Below are positions 17,096 through 24,980 of a stretch of DNA of 37,490 nucleotides, one piece after another. The position numbers were made by a program, and so were the translations under genes. The stretch comes from SIG78 sp045585955 (GTDB lineage: Bacteria > Verrucomicrobiota > Lentisphaeria > Victivallales > Victivallaceae): contig JAZMZK010000070.1 of the NCBI GenBank assembly GCA_045585955.1, positions 1 to 37,490 on the forward strand. The letters are read 5' to 3'. Each line of letters opens with the position of its first letter. The stretch's first letter is position 1. Under the pieces are notes generated by a model. It was not told where the DNA came from, searched no databases, and saw nothing but the letters and a program-made list of their open reading frames with translations.

Positions 17096-17638
17096 TCAAA
17101 ACGGTATATCATCTTCACCGGCATCAGGATTGAACGCTTCCTGGGGCATCGGGGGCATACCGCCCGGTGCCGGAGCATTCTGGTAAGACTGCGGCGCGGG
17201 GCGATTGTTGAAATTGCCCTGGTTGCCGTAACCTCCCTGATTACCATAGTTGCCGCCATTGCGGTAATTCCCACCCTGTTGGGGAGCATTGCCACCTTCA
17301 CCGCCTTCGCGTTTGGCACCGACAAACTGTACATTTTCGGCAATCACCCGCAAACGGCTGGAGCGTTTTCCAGTGTTTTTATCTTCCCACTGGTCGTACT
17401 GCAAACGACCTTCGATCAGCGCTTGAGAACCTTTGGAAAGGTAACGCTGGCAAAGTTCGCCGCTCTTGCCCCATACAACGATATCCACGAAGCACACTTC
17501 TTCACGAGTCTGGTTGTTGGAAGTAAAAGTGCGGTTGATCGCAATACCGAATTCGCACACTGCGGCACCGCCGGGGGTGTAGCGCAATTCCGGTTCACGC
17601 GTCAGATTACCCATCAAAAAAACTTTGTTTAAAGGCAT
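17096..17638 (-). CDS. ssb: Single-stranded DNA-binding protein
   Basis: Binds single-stranded DNA in replication and repair. The 180-residue protein has an OB fold (about 1-110) beginning MPLNKVFLMGNLTREPELR, with FVDIVVWGKSGELCQRYLSKG and GRLQYDQWEDKNTGKR. A Gly/Asn/Gln/Pro-rich disordered linker (about 112-165) includes several NYGNQGG-like repeats, and the acidic partner-binding tip DDIPF ends the protein. AGGAG lies eight bases before the ATG. It is placed between rpsF and rpsR as in many bacteria, which ties its level to ribosomal protein output. Confidence 0.97.
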   Translation of the reverse strand: MPLNKVFLMGNLTREPELRYTPGGAAVCEFGIAINRTFTSNNQTREEVCFVDIVVWGKSGELCQRYLSKGSQALIEGRLQYDQWEDKNTGKRSSRLRVIAENVQFVGAKREGGEGGNAPQQGGNYRNGGNYGNQGGYGNQGNFNNRPAPQSYQNAPAPGGMPPMPQEAFNPDAGEDDIPF

Positions 17639-17705
17639 TACTCAAACTCCTGTTTGCTTATCTGGCAACTTGTTATACCTTGTTCAGAGCATCTCTTATC
17701 CGAGA

Positions 17706-18044
17706 TTATTCCACATCATCAGTGATCGGAGTCTGGAAGCAGGTGACTGCATTTTCCGGGCGTTCATCGATCACAGTAAGAATACGCAGTACGCGTTCAT
17801 CCAAAGCATACTGTTCTTTGATCAGATTGACTTTTTCTTCGGGAAGTTCAAAGTGGAAATCCCAGTAGATACCAGCCTTGCGCTTCTTGATTTCATAGCT
17901 GAACTGCAAACGGCCCATGGCATCAGCAGCGGTCATTTTACCACCCCAGCCTTCCACCAAACCGATGAATTCCTTGCTCAATGCATTACCTTCGTCCTCG
18001 ACCTTACGAACGTCGAGAATAAACAGCGACTCATACTTTTTCAA
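17706..18044 (-). CDS. rpsF: Ribosomal protein bS6, TTG start
   Basis: Platform protein of the small subunit, partner of bS18. The 112-residue product begins (M)KKYESLFILDVRK and carries the ferredoxin-like family pattern through GRLQFSYEIKKRKAGIYW and LDERVLRILTVID. The start codon is TTG, supported by AGGAGGT six bases upstream. No in-frame ATG lies close by. The acidic end (TDDVE) is short. It is the first of the rpsF-ssb-rpsR-rplI run, 19 bases after pth. Confidence 0.95.
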   Translation of the reverse strand: MKKYESLFILDVRKVEDEGNALSKEFIGLVEGWGGKMTAADAMGRLQFSYEIKKRKAGIYWDFHFELPEEKVNLIKEQYALDERVLRILTVIDERPENAVTCFQTPITDDVE

Positions 18045-18057
18045 AATAAGACCTCCT
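18042..18057 (-). promoter_or_regulatory. Near-consensus ribosome site for the TTG start of rpsF
   Basis: The minus strand shows AGGAGGT, six bases, then TTG (18042-18044). A full-strength site next to a weak start codon is often used to tune ribosomal protein synthesis; that reading is inference. Confidence 0.65.
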
Positions 18058-18062
18058 GAATG

Positions 18063-18689
18063 TTATTGATCTTTTTCAGTTTCTTTTTCTTTGTCTGTTG
18101 CTTCTTCCGGAACCTGATAGCTCCACGAATTGTATTCATTCATCGCTTTGCCTGCTCCGCAGCGTATCAGCATTTCCAACGCTTTGCAGCCGGTTGCCAA
18201 ACTTGCATCGACTGCGGCTTTTTCGCTTTCGGAAAACTTGCTCAACACATGGTCGATCGTTTCCCTGCCGTGACCGATCCCCAGCCGGAGCCGGGTAAAG
18301 TTCCCGTTGCCGTTCAACTCCTCAATGATCGAATCGATCCCGTGATGTCCGCCGGAGGAACCATTGCGTTTGATCCGCAACCTTCCCGGTTCCAGATCCA
18401 TATCATCGTAAGCTACTATAACTTCCGACGGATCCAAACCTTCCTGCCGCATCAACTTTGCCACCGCTGTACCGCTGTTGTTCATAAATGTTTGCGGCAA
18501 CTGCAATATCAGCTTGGCTCCCGCAAAACTGCCAACATAGCAGTAACTGTTGCAGATATGTACCTTTTCCCAGCGTTCCGGGCGATGATCTTTGAGAAAC
18601 TTCTCAATGAGCATAAAACCCATATTGTGTCGGGTTTCAGCATATTCGCTGCCGGGATTTCCCAGACCGACCACCAGTTTGTACGACAT
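18063..18689 (-). CDS. pth: Peptidyl-tRNA hydrolase
   Basis: Releases tRNA from prematurely dropped peptidyl-tRNA. The 208-residue enzyme has VVGLGNPGSEYAETRHNMGF with Asn11 and catalytic His21, TFMNNSG (67-73) and YDDMDLEPG with Asp95. At the position of E. coli Asn114 the sequence reads GGHHG, giving His116 in place of Asn. Other family members also vary here, so activity is expected. The ATG at 18689 is preferred to a GTG two codons upstream, because GGTAGG lies just before it. A charged Glu/Lys tail of about 15 residues ends the protein. It lies between rplY and rpsF. Confidence 0.95.
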   Translation of the reverse strand: MSYKLVVGLGNPGSEYAETRHNMGFMLIEKFLKDHRPERWEKVHICNSYCYVGSFAGAKLILQLPQTFMNNSGTAVAKLMRQEGLDPSEVIVAYDDMDLEPGRLRIKRNGSSGGHHGIDSIIEELNGNGNFTRLRLGIGHGRETIDHVLSKFSESEKAAVDASLATGCKALEMLIRCGAGKAMNEYNSWSYQVPEEATDKEKETEKDQ

Positions 18690-18722
18690 ATCCACCTACC
18701 GGGCAAACAGACAAAAAATCAC

Positions 18723-19001
18723 TTACGCCCGGCAGAAGTCCAGATGAACGATCTGGCTCTTCATGTAATTGACCTGGACTTCCTTAACCAGAACTGCGAT
18801 CTTTTCGCCGTTCATCACCAGAGTAGCAGTATCGCCTTTGGCGAATTTGGCACTGTCGAGTTCACCGACCGATGCAAAAAGCATCACATTTTCACCGCCG
18901 TTACCGTACAGAATGCAGGGCACCTGACCGTTCTTGCGGGCACGCTTCATAGCACCTTTGCCAGATTCAGTTCTGGCACTGACCATGATTTCTTTGCTCA
19001 T
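18723..19001 (-). CDS. rplY: Ribosomal protein bL25, short form
   Basis: Binds 5S rRNA in the central protuberance. The 92-residue product has the bL25 pattern: SARTESGKGAMKRARKNGQVPCILYG near the start and VQVNYMKSQIVHLDF at the end. It lacks the C-terminal TL5/CTC domain found in many bacteria and so resembles the E. coli form. The ATG at 19001 follows AAGGA by eight bases. An open frame back to 19040 has no ribosome site. It stands between prs and pth, a common arrangement. Confidence 0.92.
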   Translation of the reverse strand: MSKEIMVSARTESGKGAMKRARKNGQVPCILYGNGGENVMLFASVGELDSAKFAKGDTATLVMNGEKIAVLVKEVQVNYMKSQIVHLDFCRA

Positions 19002-19092
19002 TGATCTTTTCCTTTTTTGTTCCGGATCGGATTCTTGCAAACCCGACCCTCTGTTTATTAAAACCTTTTTACGGTTATTACATTATTATATA

Positions 19093-20049
19093 TTACGCAC
19101 GGATCTCATCAAAAAGACAGGAAACCGATTTACCTTCGTGGATACGCATGATCGCTTCACCCAGCAACGGAGCAACCGATACAACTTTGATCTTACCGTT
19201 GAGATTATCTTTCTGCGGCACAGCATCAGTAGTAAAGAGCTGCTTGATGGAATCATTTTCCAGCAAAGTCTTCTTGCCCTTTTCGTTCAGCAAACAGTGA
19301 GATACAGCGGCGTAAACTTCTTTGGCACCGGCTTTCTTGAGCAAGTCAGCAGCAGCACACAAAGTACCAGCCGTACTGGTCAAGTCGTCAGTCACCACGC
19401 AAATTTTATCTTTCACATCCCCCACCAGATGACTGCTGGCAACCGTACTGCCGGAAAGACGGCGCTTGGCAACCACCGCAAACCCACCATGGAGCATATC
19501 GCAGTAATACATAGCCATTTTAGCACTGCCGCTGTCAGGCGAACAGACTACCGGCTCATCACCCAGAACCTTACGCAGTTCCGGAACCAGTACCGGGCGG
19601 GCGTAAAGGTGATCCACCGGAATATCGAAGAAGCCCTGAATCTGCTGAGCATGCAAGTCCATAGTAATAATGCGGTCAACTCCGGCAGACACCAACAGAT
19701 TGGCAACCAGCTTGGAGGTGATCGGAACCCGGGGGCGATCCTTACGATCCTGACGGGCATAACCATAATAAGGCAGCACAGCAGTAATACGGGCAGCCGA
19801 TGCGCGACGGGCAGCATCGATCATAATCAAAAGCTCCATAAGGTTTTCATTGACCGGGGAGCAGGTAGGCTGAATCAGGAATACATCCGAACGACGCACA
19901 TTTTCTTCAAATTGAACCCAGGTTTCGCCATCAGGAAATTTTTCCAGATGAACTCTGCCAAGGGAAATCCCAAGGTAATCAGCGATGTCGCGGGAAAGCT
20001 GCGGATGCGAGCTGCCGCTGTAAACTCGGATGTTTTTTGCTGTATCCAT
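19093..20049 (-). CDS. prs: Ribose-phosphate pyrophosphokinase
   Basis: Makes PRPP from ribose-5-phosphate and ATP for purine, pyrimidine, His and Trp synthesis. The 318-residue enzyme has the class I pattern: FPDGETWVQ, the flexible loop YARQDRKDRPRVPITSK, TMDLHAQQIQGFFDIPVDHL, SPDSGSAKMA and the PRPP-binding loop VVTDDLTSTAGTL. That loop reads DDLTSTAGT where most have DDxxDTxGT, so the acidic Asp is replaced by Ser. The ATG at 20049 gives normal length. The open frame runs 31 codons further upstream without a ribosome site. A promoter about 245 bases upstream implies a long leader. Confidence 0.95.
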   Translation of the reverse strand: MDTAKNIRVYSGSSHPQLSRDIADYLGISLGRVHLEKFPDGETWVQFEENVRRSDVFLIQPTCSPVNENLMELLIMIDAARRASAARITAVLPYYGYARQDRKDRPRVPITSKLVANLLVSAGVDRIITMDLHAQQIQGFFDIPVDHLYARPVLVPELRKVLGDEPVVCSPDSGSAKMAMYYCDMLHGGFAVVAKRRLSGSTVASSHLVGDVKDKICVVTDDLTSTAGTLCAAADLLKKAGAKEVYAAVSHCLLNEKGKKTLLENDSIKQLFTTDAVPQKDNLNGKIKVVSVAPLLGEAIMRIHEGKSVSCLFDEIRA

Positions 20050-20291
20050 TTTTTGATCGTTACTCTCATTTGAACAATACCATTTGCAGCCCAGCAGCTC
20101 TGCAACGATCAAAAAACTTGCATTCAACAGGTCTTTACCCATTAAACAACAGCACTTTGGAAGTACTTTTGCAAATCTTTATGCACCTCACGGAACCCGC
20201 AGTTTCAACCCCATTGCCAAAACTGCTGCAATCAGGAAAAACCTGATCGAGGGCGGCATCGATATCATGTTTATATCGTGTCATCTTATAT

Positions 20292-20319
20292 AATATAGCA
20301 CAACAAAAGCAATTTGCAA
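20292..20319 (-). promoter_or_regulatory. Extended -10 promoter for the prs-dnaB string
   Basis: On the minus strand TTGCAA (20314-20319) and TATATT (20292-20297) are spaced by 16 bases, with TGC just before the -10. The string TGTGCTATATTA is identical to that before guaB. Confidence 0.6.
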
Positions 20320-20440
20320 ATATTCAAGCTCGCAAAATAACCAATAAATCACGCAACAATCAATAGCATTCAAACTGTTACGGGCGTTTTAACAGAATTT
20401 TTTCATTATAAGAAATATCTGCTTATTCTTTACAGGTGAT

Positions 20441-20469
20441 TTGCAAAAAGTCCTTTGCGACTGTATCTT
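20441..20469 (+). promoter_or_regulatory. Possible promoter for the DUF4838 gene
   Basis: TTGCAA (20441-20446) and TATCTT (20464-20469) are spaced by 17 bases and lie just before an AGGAGG ribosome site. The -10 is weak and other AT-rich choices exist nearby. Confidence 0.4.
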
Positions 20470-20499
20470 GTTAAAAATATAAAACAGGAGGATTTTTTT

Positions 20500-22428
20500 A
20501 TGGCTCAATACCACCAGATTTATCTGCCGGAAAATGCCGGGGAAACTTTGAAATTTGCCGAAAACGAGCTGAGAAATTTTTTATCGCTTTTGAAGTTTGA
20601 AAACACGATTACAATAACACTGGAGTTTGACCCAAGTTTTACCGGCGACAGTTTTGCCATCTCCGGCAACAAAGATTATCTTATCAAAGCCGCCAGCGAA
20701 CGGGCTTTGCTTTATGGAGCCTACCGCTTTTTGCGGGAACTGGGGATCGAGTTTTTCTCTCCCGATGGATTTGATACATTTATTCCGCAAAATACCATTG
20801 CCATGCCCGGTTTGAATATACGGCAAACTCCCCGCTTTTCCCTCCGGGGATTTTTTGCTGTGGAAAAGCGGGATACTGAAGCTTTTCTGCTTTGGATGGC
20901 TCGTCACGGCATGAATTACTGGACCAATAATACCAATCACCCGGAACTCTGCCGGAAACTGGGTATGACTTTGCGTGCCAATTCGCCCGGCGGCACCCAC
21001 TTGCTCTTCAAAGATTATCTGCCGCCGGAACGCTATTACGCCGATCACCCGGAGTATTACGCCTGGAGTGACGGCAAACGCATCGCCACCATGATTCCCG
21101 GCAATGAGTGGAATATTTGCACATCAAATCCGGAAGCGTGCAAAACTCTTGTAGACAACATCATTGCTGATTTTCAACCCAACGGCAGATTGGCGGGAGC
21201 TTCGGCGTTGACTTTTGCCCCCTTTGACAACGGTCACTGGTGCGATTGCGAAAAATGTCGCCAGCTGGGCAACCGCACCGCCCGGCTGCTGCTGCTTGCC
21301 GACTACTGCGTAAAACGCCTGCAAAAAGAGCTGCCTAAGCCGGTAACATTGATCGTTTCGGCATATCACGAAACACTGGTTCCGCCGGATATCCCCCTGC
21401 CCGATGACTTTGATTATGAGCATATTTTAATAGAGTATTTCCCCATCGAACGCTGTTACAGTCATTGTATAGACGACGATGGTTGTTCCGGCAACAAACT
21501 GCTGAAAAAATATTTTGAAGAGTGGACATCTTTGGGCAAATTCCGGATGTTGATTTGCGAATACTACAATGTTTCGGCATTCGCCTCGGTGGGCTTGCCC
21601 ATGGATGAATTCATGGAGCACGATTTGGCGTACTACAAACAAAGTGGAGTCGACGCCATAGCTTATATGCATGTATCGACCGCATTGTGGGCGCAGCAAA
21701 GTTTGACCAACTGCGCCTTTGCTGCCGCCGCTATGAATGAAGATTTTTCTGCCGAAAAGTTTTTGCAGCAAAGATTTGGTGCGTTGGCTGGCAAAATGCT
21801 CCCCATTTATGATAAATTGCGGAAGATCGCTGCTGTTTCCAAAGCGTTGCTCCACTATCAGGGCACCGGGGAAATGAATGCAGACCACAGCAACACCGTA
21901 AAATTCATGCTCCTTGTCCAGTGGCGGAAAGCGGCGGCAAAAGAGCCGCACAACTTCTATTATCCGGGCCATTTTGAAGCCGAAAAAGACAACGGCAAAG
22001 CCATTTCTCTGAAAACCGTTTTGAGCTTACTGGAGCAAGCCGAGCAGGAAGTCAACAAACTTCCTGACCAAACCGGCGATGATTTGCTCGATCAGCGGAT
22101 CGCCTGCGAAAAAATGCGTTTTGCCTACACTGCCGACCGCATCCGTTTTACCGCCGAACTGATTTGGCTCTTTGAGCTGGAAGATGCAAACGATATTGCC
22201 GGTGCCCGCACCATGGCAGCTAAACTGCGTGACCGCGGCGAACGCATGCGGCAGGATAAGATCGGTCCCAAACACATCCGGGAACTGGGAGCCCCCAACT
22301 ATTACATGTATTTCAACGCCCTGACTGCCACGCGGATCCAGCAGGTCTACGCCGAAAAAATGTTGGAATACCAGCTTGAGATCGCCCCTTTCGCCCGGGA
22401 AGAAGGGGTGAAAATCGAACAGGGCTGA
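20500..22428 (+). CDS. DUF4838-domain, glycosidase-like cytoplasmic protein
   Basis: A 642-residue protein. The first 110 residues fit the GH20/GH67-type N-terminal small domain (SFAISGNKDYLIKAASERALLYGAYRFLRELG). The region about 120-430 fits DUF4838 (FSLRGFFAVEKRD, the ADHPEYYAWSDGKR segment, and the Cys248/Cys250/Cys253 cluster in HWCDCEKCRQ). A long helical tail follows. Such proteins are thought to act on uronic-acid or hexosamine glycans and are frequent in Lentisphaerota and Bacteroidetes, but the activity is unproven. No signal peptide is visible, so a cytoplasmic place, acting on imported oligosaccharides, is inferred. AGGAGG precedes the ATG at 20500. The longer frame from 20455 lacks a site. 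It is monocistronic, ending at a hairpin terminator. Confidence 0.82.
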   Translation: MAQYHQIYLPENAGETLKFAENELRNFLSLLKFENTITITLEFDPSFTGDSFAISGNKDYLIKAASERALLYGAYRFLRELGIEFFSPDGFDTFIPQNTIAMPGLNIRQTPRFSLRGFFAVEKRDTEAFLLWMARHGMNYWTNNTNHPELCRKLGMTLRANSPGGTHLLFKDYLPPERYYADHPEYYAWSDGKRIATMIPGNEWNICTSNPEACKTLVDNIIADFQPNGRLAGASALTFAPFDNGHWCDCEKCRQLGNRTARLLLLADYCVKRLQKELPKPVTLIVSAYHETLVPPDIPLPDDFDYEHILIEYFPIERCYSHCIDDDGCSGNKLLKKYFEEWTSLGKFRMLICEYYNVSAFASVGLPMDEFMEHDLAYYKQSGVDAIAYMHVSTALWAQQSLTNCAFAAAAMNEDFSAEKFLQQRFGALAGKMLPIYDKLRKIAAVSKALLHYQGTGEMNADHSNTVKFMLLVQWRKAAAKEPHNFYYPGHFEAEKDNGKAISLKTVLSLLEQAEQEVNKLPDQTGDDLLDQRIACEKMRFAYTADRIRFTAELIWLFELEDANDIAGARTMAAKLRDRGERMRQDKIGPKHIRELGAPNYYMYFNALTATRIQQVYAEKMLEYQLEIAPFAREEGVKIEQG

Positions 22429-22441
22429 AATTTTAAACACC

Positions 22442-22482
22442 AAAAAAGCCTGACTGCACTTAATATTCAGTCAGGCTTTTTT
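22442..22482. terminator. Bidirectional terminator between convergent genes
   Basis: AAAAAAGCCTGACTG (22442-22456) pairs perfectly with CAGTCAGGCTTTTTT (22468-22482) around an 11-base loop. It has A and T runs on both sides, so it can end both the DUF4838 gene and the HAD gene. Confidence 0.92.
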
Positions 22483-22494
22483 ATATGGTAAATC

Positions 22495-23139
22495 TTAAAT
22501 ATTCTTTGCGATATACTCTTGCATATCAGCTACTTGAGTAAAAACCAATCCCGGATTTATCTTTTCCAATTCTGCGATCCTTGCAGTTTTTGCCCACGCT
22601 GCCGAAAGGCACTTTACCCCTGCCCGATGACTGGCTTCAGCATCAGATACTGCATCACCCACATAGACCATTTCGCTGGCTTGCAAATTATATTTTTCCA
22701 GCAGGAAACGCATTTGAGCTGCTTTATCATTCTTTTCCGGCGAACCATTCTGCACATTGACAAAGTATTTTTCCAAACCCAAAACCTCCAGCGAAATACG
22801 GCAGGTGGTTTCCGATCTGCCGGTCAGAATCGTCATGGGCAGATTTTTCTCTTTCAAAAAGTCCAGCAGCTCCCGGCAACCGGGGTAAACATCCGGACAC
22901 CACTCTTTGTGCAAATCCCGGTGCAGTTTATAAAAGTATTCTTCAGCTTCCGGCACAAATCCCCCCATAAAGTGACGGATCACACCCGGTTCATTCATGC
23001 CGAAAGTCTGATAAATAGCTTCCCGATCCGGAGCGTTTTCTTTCATAAATTTTTCAAAAACTTTATCGAAACATGCCAGACAGAAGTCCACACTGTCGGC
23101 CAATGTTCCATCAAAATCAAACGCAACAAGTTTTATCAT
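22495..23139 (-). CDS. HAD-family phosphatase, phosphoglycolate phosphatase-like
   Basis: A 214-residue haloacid-dehalogenase hydrolase, probably dephosphorylating a small cytosolic metabolite. Motif I is FDFDGTLAD with Asp8 and Asp10, motif II is ILTGRSE (near residue 103), and motif IV is VYVGDAVSDAEASHRAG. A helical cap (about 15-85) puts it in subfamily IA with Gph and PpaX. Substrate cannot be read from the sequence. Neither neighbour gives a pathway. Its start ATG (23139) has no strong ribosome site. A guaB terminator lies between the two genes, so it needs its own promoter or read-through. Confidence 0.85.
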   Translation of the reverse strand: MIKLVAFDFDGTLADSVDFCLACFDKVFEKFMKENAPDREAIYQTFGMNEPGVIRHFMGGFVPEAEEYFYKLHRDLHKEWCPDVYPGCRELLDFLKEKNLPMTILTGRSETTCRISLEVLGLEKYFVNVQNGSPEKNDKAAQMRFLLEKYNLQASEMVYVGDAVSDAEASHRAGVKCLSAAWAKTARIAELEKINPGLVFTQVADMQEYIAKNI

Positions 23140-23151
23140 AGCAAATACCTT

Positions 23152-23184
23152 AAAAAAGCCGCCGAAATATCTTCCGACGGCTTT
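23152..23184 (-). terminator. Intrinsic terminator of guaB
   Basis: On the minus strand AAAGCCGtCGGAA pairs with the reverse arm TTTCGGCGGCTTT around a short AT loop, followed by a T run (plus-strand A run 23152-23157). It begins about 20 bases after the guaB stop. Confidence 0.85.
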
Positions 23185-23205
23185 GCATAATTTAAACTTT
23201 ATTCA

Positions 23206-24702
23206 TCAGTTGGATGAGTAGTTGGGTGCATCCTTGAGCATGGTTACATCGTGGGGATGAGCTTCCCGCAAACCGGCTGCGGTGACCCGGATGACCTTGG
23301 CTTTTTCCTGCAATTCCGGAATGGTTCTGGCTCCGCAATAGCCCAGCGAATAACGCAGACCGCCGACCATCTGGAAGACCACATCGGCCACCGGCCCGCG
23401 ATAGGGTACCAAGCCTTCGATCCCCTGGGGAACGAGCTTCTTATCGGTATCCACATCCTGCTGACCGTAACGCTCACGGCTGGCTTTGCCGGTTTTCATA
23501 GCTTCCAAACTGCCCATGCCGCGATAGATGACATAGCGCCGGCCCTGATGCAGAGTCACTTCGCCGGTACTTTCAGCAGTACCCGCCAAAGCGGAACCCA
23601 TCATTACCGAGCTTGCACCGAATGCCAGAGCTTTGGCAATATCGCCGGACTGCTTGATACCGCCGTCGGCGATCACCGGAACATCTTTCGGCAGCACCTT
23701 GGCAGCGTTGAAAACTGCTGTGACCTGCGGCACGCCGACCCCGGCAACCACCCGGGTGGTACAAATCGAACCGGGGCCGATACCGACCTTCCCGCCGTCT
23801 GCACCGGCATCAGCCAACGCTTTGGCAGCTTCGGCAGTTGCCACATTACCGGCAATAACATCAACCTTGTCGCCAAAACATTTTTTGAATTCGGCAACCG
23901 ATTCAATAACGCCTTTGCTGTCACCGTGAGCAGTATCCAAAACCATAACATCCACCCCGGCTTTGACCAGAGCTTCGGCGCGTTCCATATCGTAGGGTCC
24001 GATAGCAGCGGCGACCCGCAGCTGATGACGGCTGTCGCGGTTGTAATCGGGTTCAGCATTTTCGATCAGGGTGCGGACATCCTGATAGCTGTAAAGACCG
24101 GTCAGCTTGCCGTTGGCATCCACGGTGGGGAGTTTACCCACATGTTTATCCAGCATGATCTTGTAAGCATCCTGCAAAGTGGTGCCTTCTGGAGCGGTGA
24201 TCACGGCCTTCTGCATAACATCGCCGATCTTCATATCGTAATTGGTCAGGAACTTCAAATCCCGGGCGGTGATGATGCCCAGAAGTTTGCCATCTTTATC
24301 TACGATGGGGAAACCGGAGAATTTGAATTGCTTGTTGCGTTTTTCTTCCAACATTTCCGCAACAGTCATATCGGCGCTGAAAACGGCGGGATTTTCGATG
24401 ATACCGTTGAGGTAAAGTTTGACCTTGCGGACTTCTTCCACCTGACGGGCAACACTCAAGTTCTTGTGGATGACCCCGATACCGCCCAACCGAGCCATAG
24501 CAATAGCCATAGCGCCTTCGGTAACAGTATCCATAGCTGCCGAAGCAAAAGGTATATTCAGTTTAACATTACGGGAAAAGCGGCTTTCCACACTGGTTTC
24601 GTAAGGCAGAAAATCCGCATACTGGGTCACCAGCGACACATCGTCAAAAGTAAGACCTTCAAACTTGTAGGCCGCCATGAATTCTTCAAGAAACTTGTTC
24701 AT
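23206..24702 (-). CDS. guaB: IMP dehydrogenase
   Basis: Oxidises IMP to XMP with NAD, the first committed step of GMP synthesis. The 498-residue protein has the catalytic barrel with LTFDDVSLV near the start, and two CBS domains at about 100-220 (SGFPIVDKDGKLLGIITARDL and KLPTVDANGKLTGLYSYQDV). The catalytic loop GIGPGSICTTRVV carries Cys314, followed by VIADGGIKQSGDIAKALAFGA and the mobile flap with RERYGQQD. Length is normal. GGAG lies about six bases before the ATG. The gene is transcribed alone between its own promoter and terminator. The AGADGGKVG stretch differs slightly from the usual AGAD(A/V)xKVG. Confidence 0.97.
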   Translation of the reverse strand: MNKFLEEFMAAYKFEGLTFDDVSLVTQYADFLPYETSVESRFSRNVKLNIPFASAAMDTVTEGAMAIAMARLGGIGVIHKNLSVARQVEEVRKVKLYLNGIIENPAVFSADMTVAEMLEEKRNKQFKFSGFPIVDKDGKLLGIITARDLKFLTNYDMKIGDVMQKAVITAPEGTTLQDAYKIMLDKHVGKLPTVDANGKLTGLYSYQDVRTLIENAEPDYNRDSRHQLRVAAAIGPYDMERAEALVKAGVDVMVLDTAHGDSKGVIESVAEFKKCFGDKVDVIAGNVATAEAAKALADAGADGGKVGIGPGSICTTRVVAGVGVPQVTAVFNAAKVLPKDVPVIADGGIKQSGDIAKALAFGASSVMMGSALAGTAESTGEVTLHQGRRYVIYRGMGSLEAMKTGKASRERYGQQDVDTDKKLVPQGIEGLVPYRGPVADVVFQMVGGLRYSLGYCGARTIPELQEKAKVIRVTAAGLREAHPHDVTMLKDAPNYSSN

Positions 24703-24755
24703 CGTACACTCCGGCAGAATGGGGGTTGAATGTTTATTATAAAATGTTGCAGTTT
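24703..24755 (-). promoter_or_regulatory. guaB 5' leader
   Basis: The bases between the proposed -10 and the guaB start form an ordinary short leader of roughly 45 transcribed bases. It ends in the GGAG ribosome site and shows no recognisable riboswitch fold. Confidence 0.35.
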
Positions 24756-24783
24756 AATATAGCACATTTTAAGAATTTTTCAA
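24756..24783 (-). promoter_or_regulatory. Extended -10 promoter for guaB
   Basis: On the minus strand TTGAAA (24778-24783) and TATATT (24756-24761) are spaced by 16 bases, with TGC immediately before the -10. The string TGTGCTATATTA equals that before prs. Confidence 0.65.
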
Positions 24784-24865
24784 CTTAAAAACAATATTTT
24801 ACCACATCAACCCACAAAAAAAACATACCATTCCATAAAGTTCCACCGGAGTTTAGCGTAGGAGA

Positions 24866-24910
24866 AACCTTTTCCCAAACCTTTTCCCAATCCTTCCCAG
24901 TCCTTCCCCC
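24866..24910. repeat. Short imperfect tandem repeat, CCTTTTCCCA units
   Basis: Two close copies of AACCTTTTCCCA are followed by two shortened copies (ATCCTTCCCA, GTCCTTCCCC) between guaB and the giant gene's terminator. It is too short to assign a role. Confidence 0.6.
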
Positions 24911-24920
24911 AATGCGCCGC

Positions 24921-24956
24921 AAAAAAACCGCCGCTCTTTTGAAGGAGCGGCGGTTT
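24921..24956 (-). terminator. Intrinsic terminator of the giant gene
   Basis: AAACCGCCGCTC (24925-24936) pairs perfectly with GAGCGGCGGTTT (24945-24956) around an eight-base loop. The T run lies on the minus strand (A run 24921-24927). It stands 25 bases after the giant gene's stop. Confidence 0.92.
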
Positions 24957-24980
24957 GGTTTGAGTTTTTTGTGTCAGAGC

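Larger units (their letters stand above)
20050..20499. other. Divergent intergenic region with long prs leader
   Basis: This 450-base gap separates prs (-) from the DUF4838 gene (+). It holds the proposed prs promoter (20292-20319), about 240 bases of prs leader and the proposed promoter of the rightward gene. The leader contains a six-pair hairpin (ATCAGG/CCTGAT, 20231-20247) and a 31-codon in-frame extension of prs without a ribosome site. No known riboswitch class, RNA gene or separate protein was recognised. Confidence 0.45.

Noticed and set aside
23251..24729. 492-codon frame antisense to guaB
   Set aside because: Fully inside guaB with no ribosome site; the sense product is a clear IMP dehydrogenase.
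24866..24910. Direct repeats considered as a CRISPR or origin iterons
   Set aside because: Units are 10-12 bases with no spacers and are degenerate; no rep or cas gene is near.
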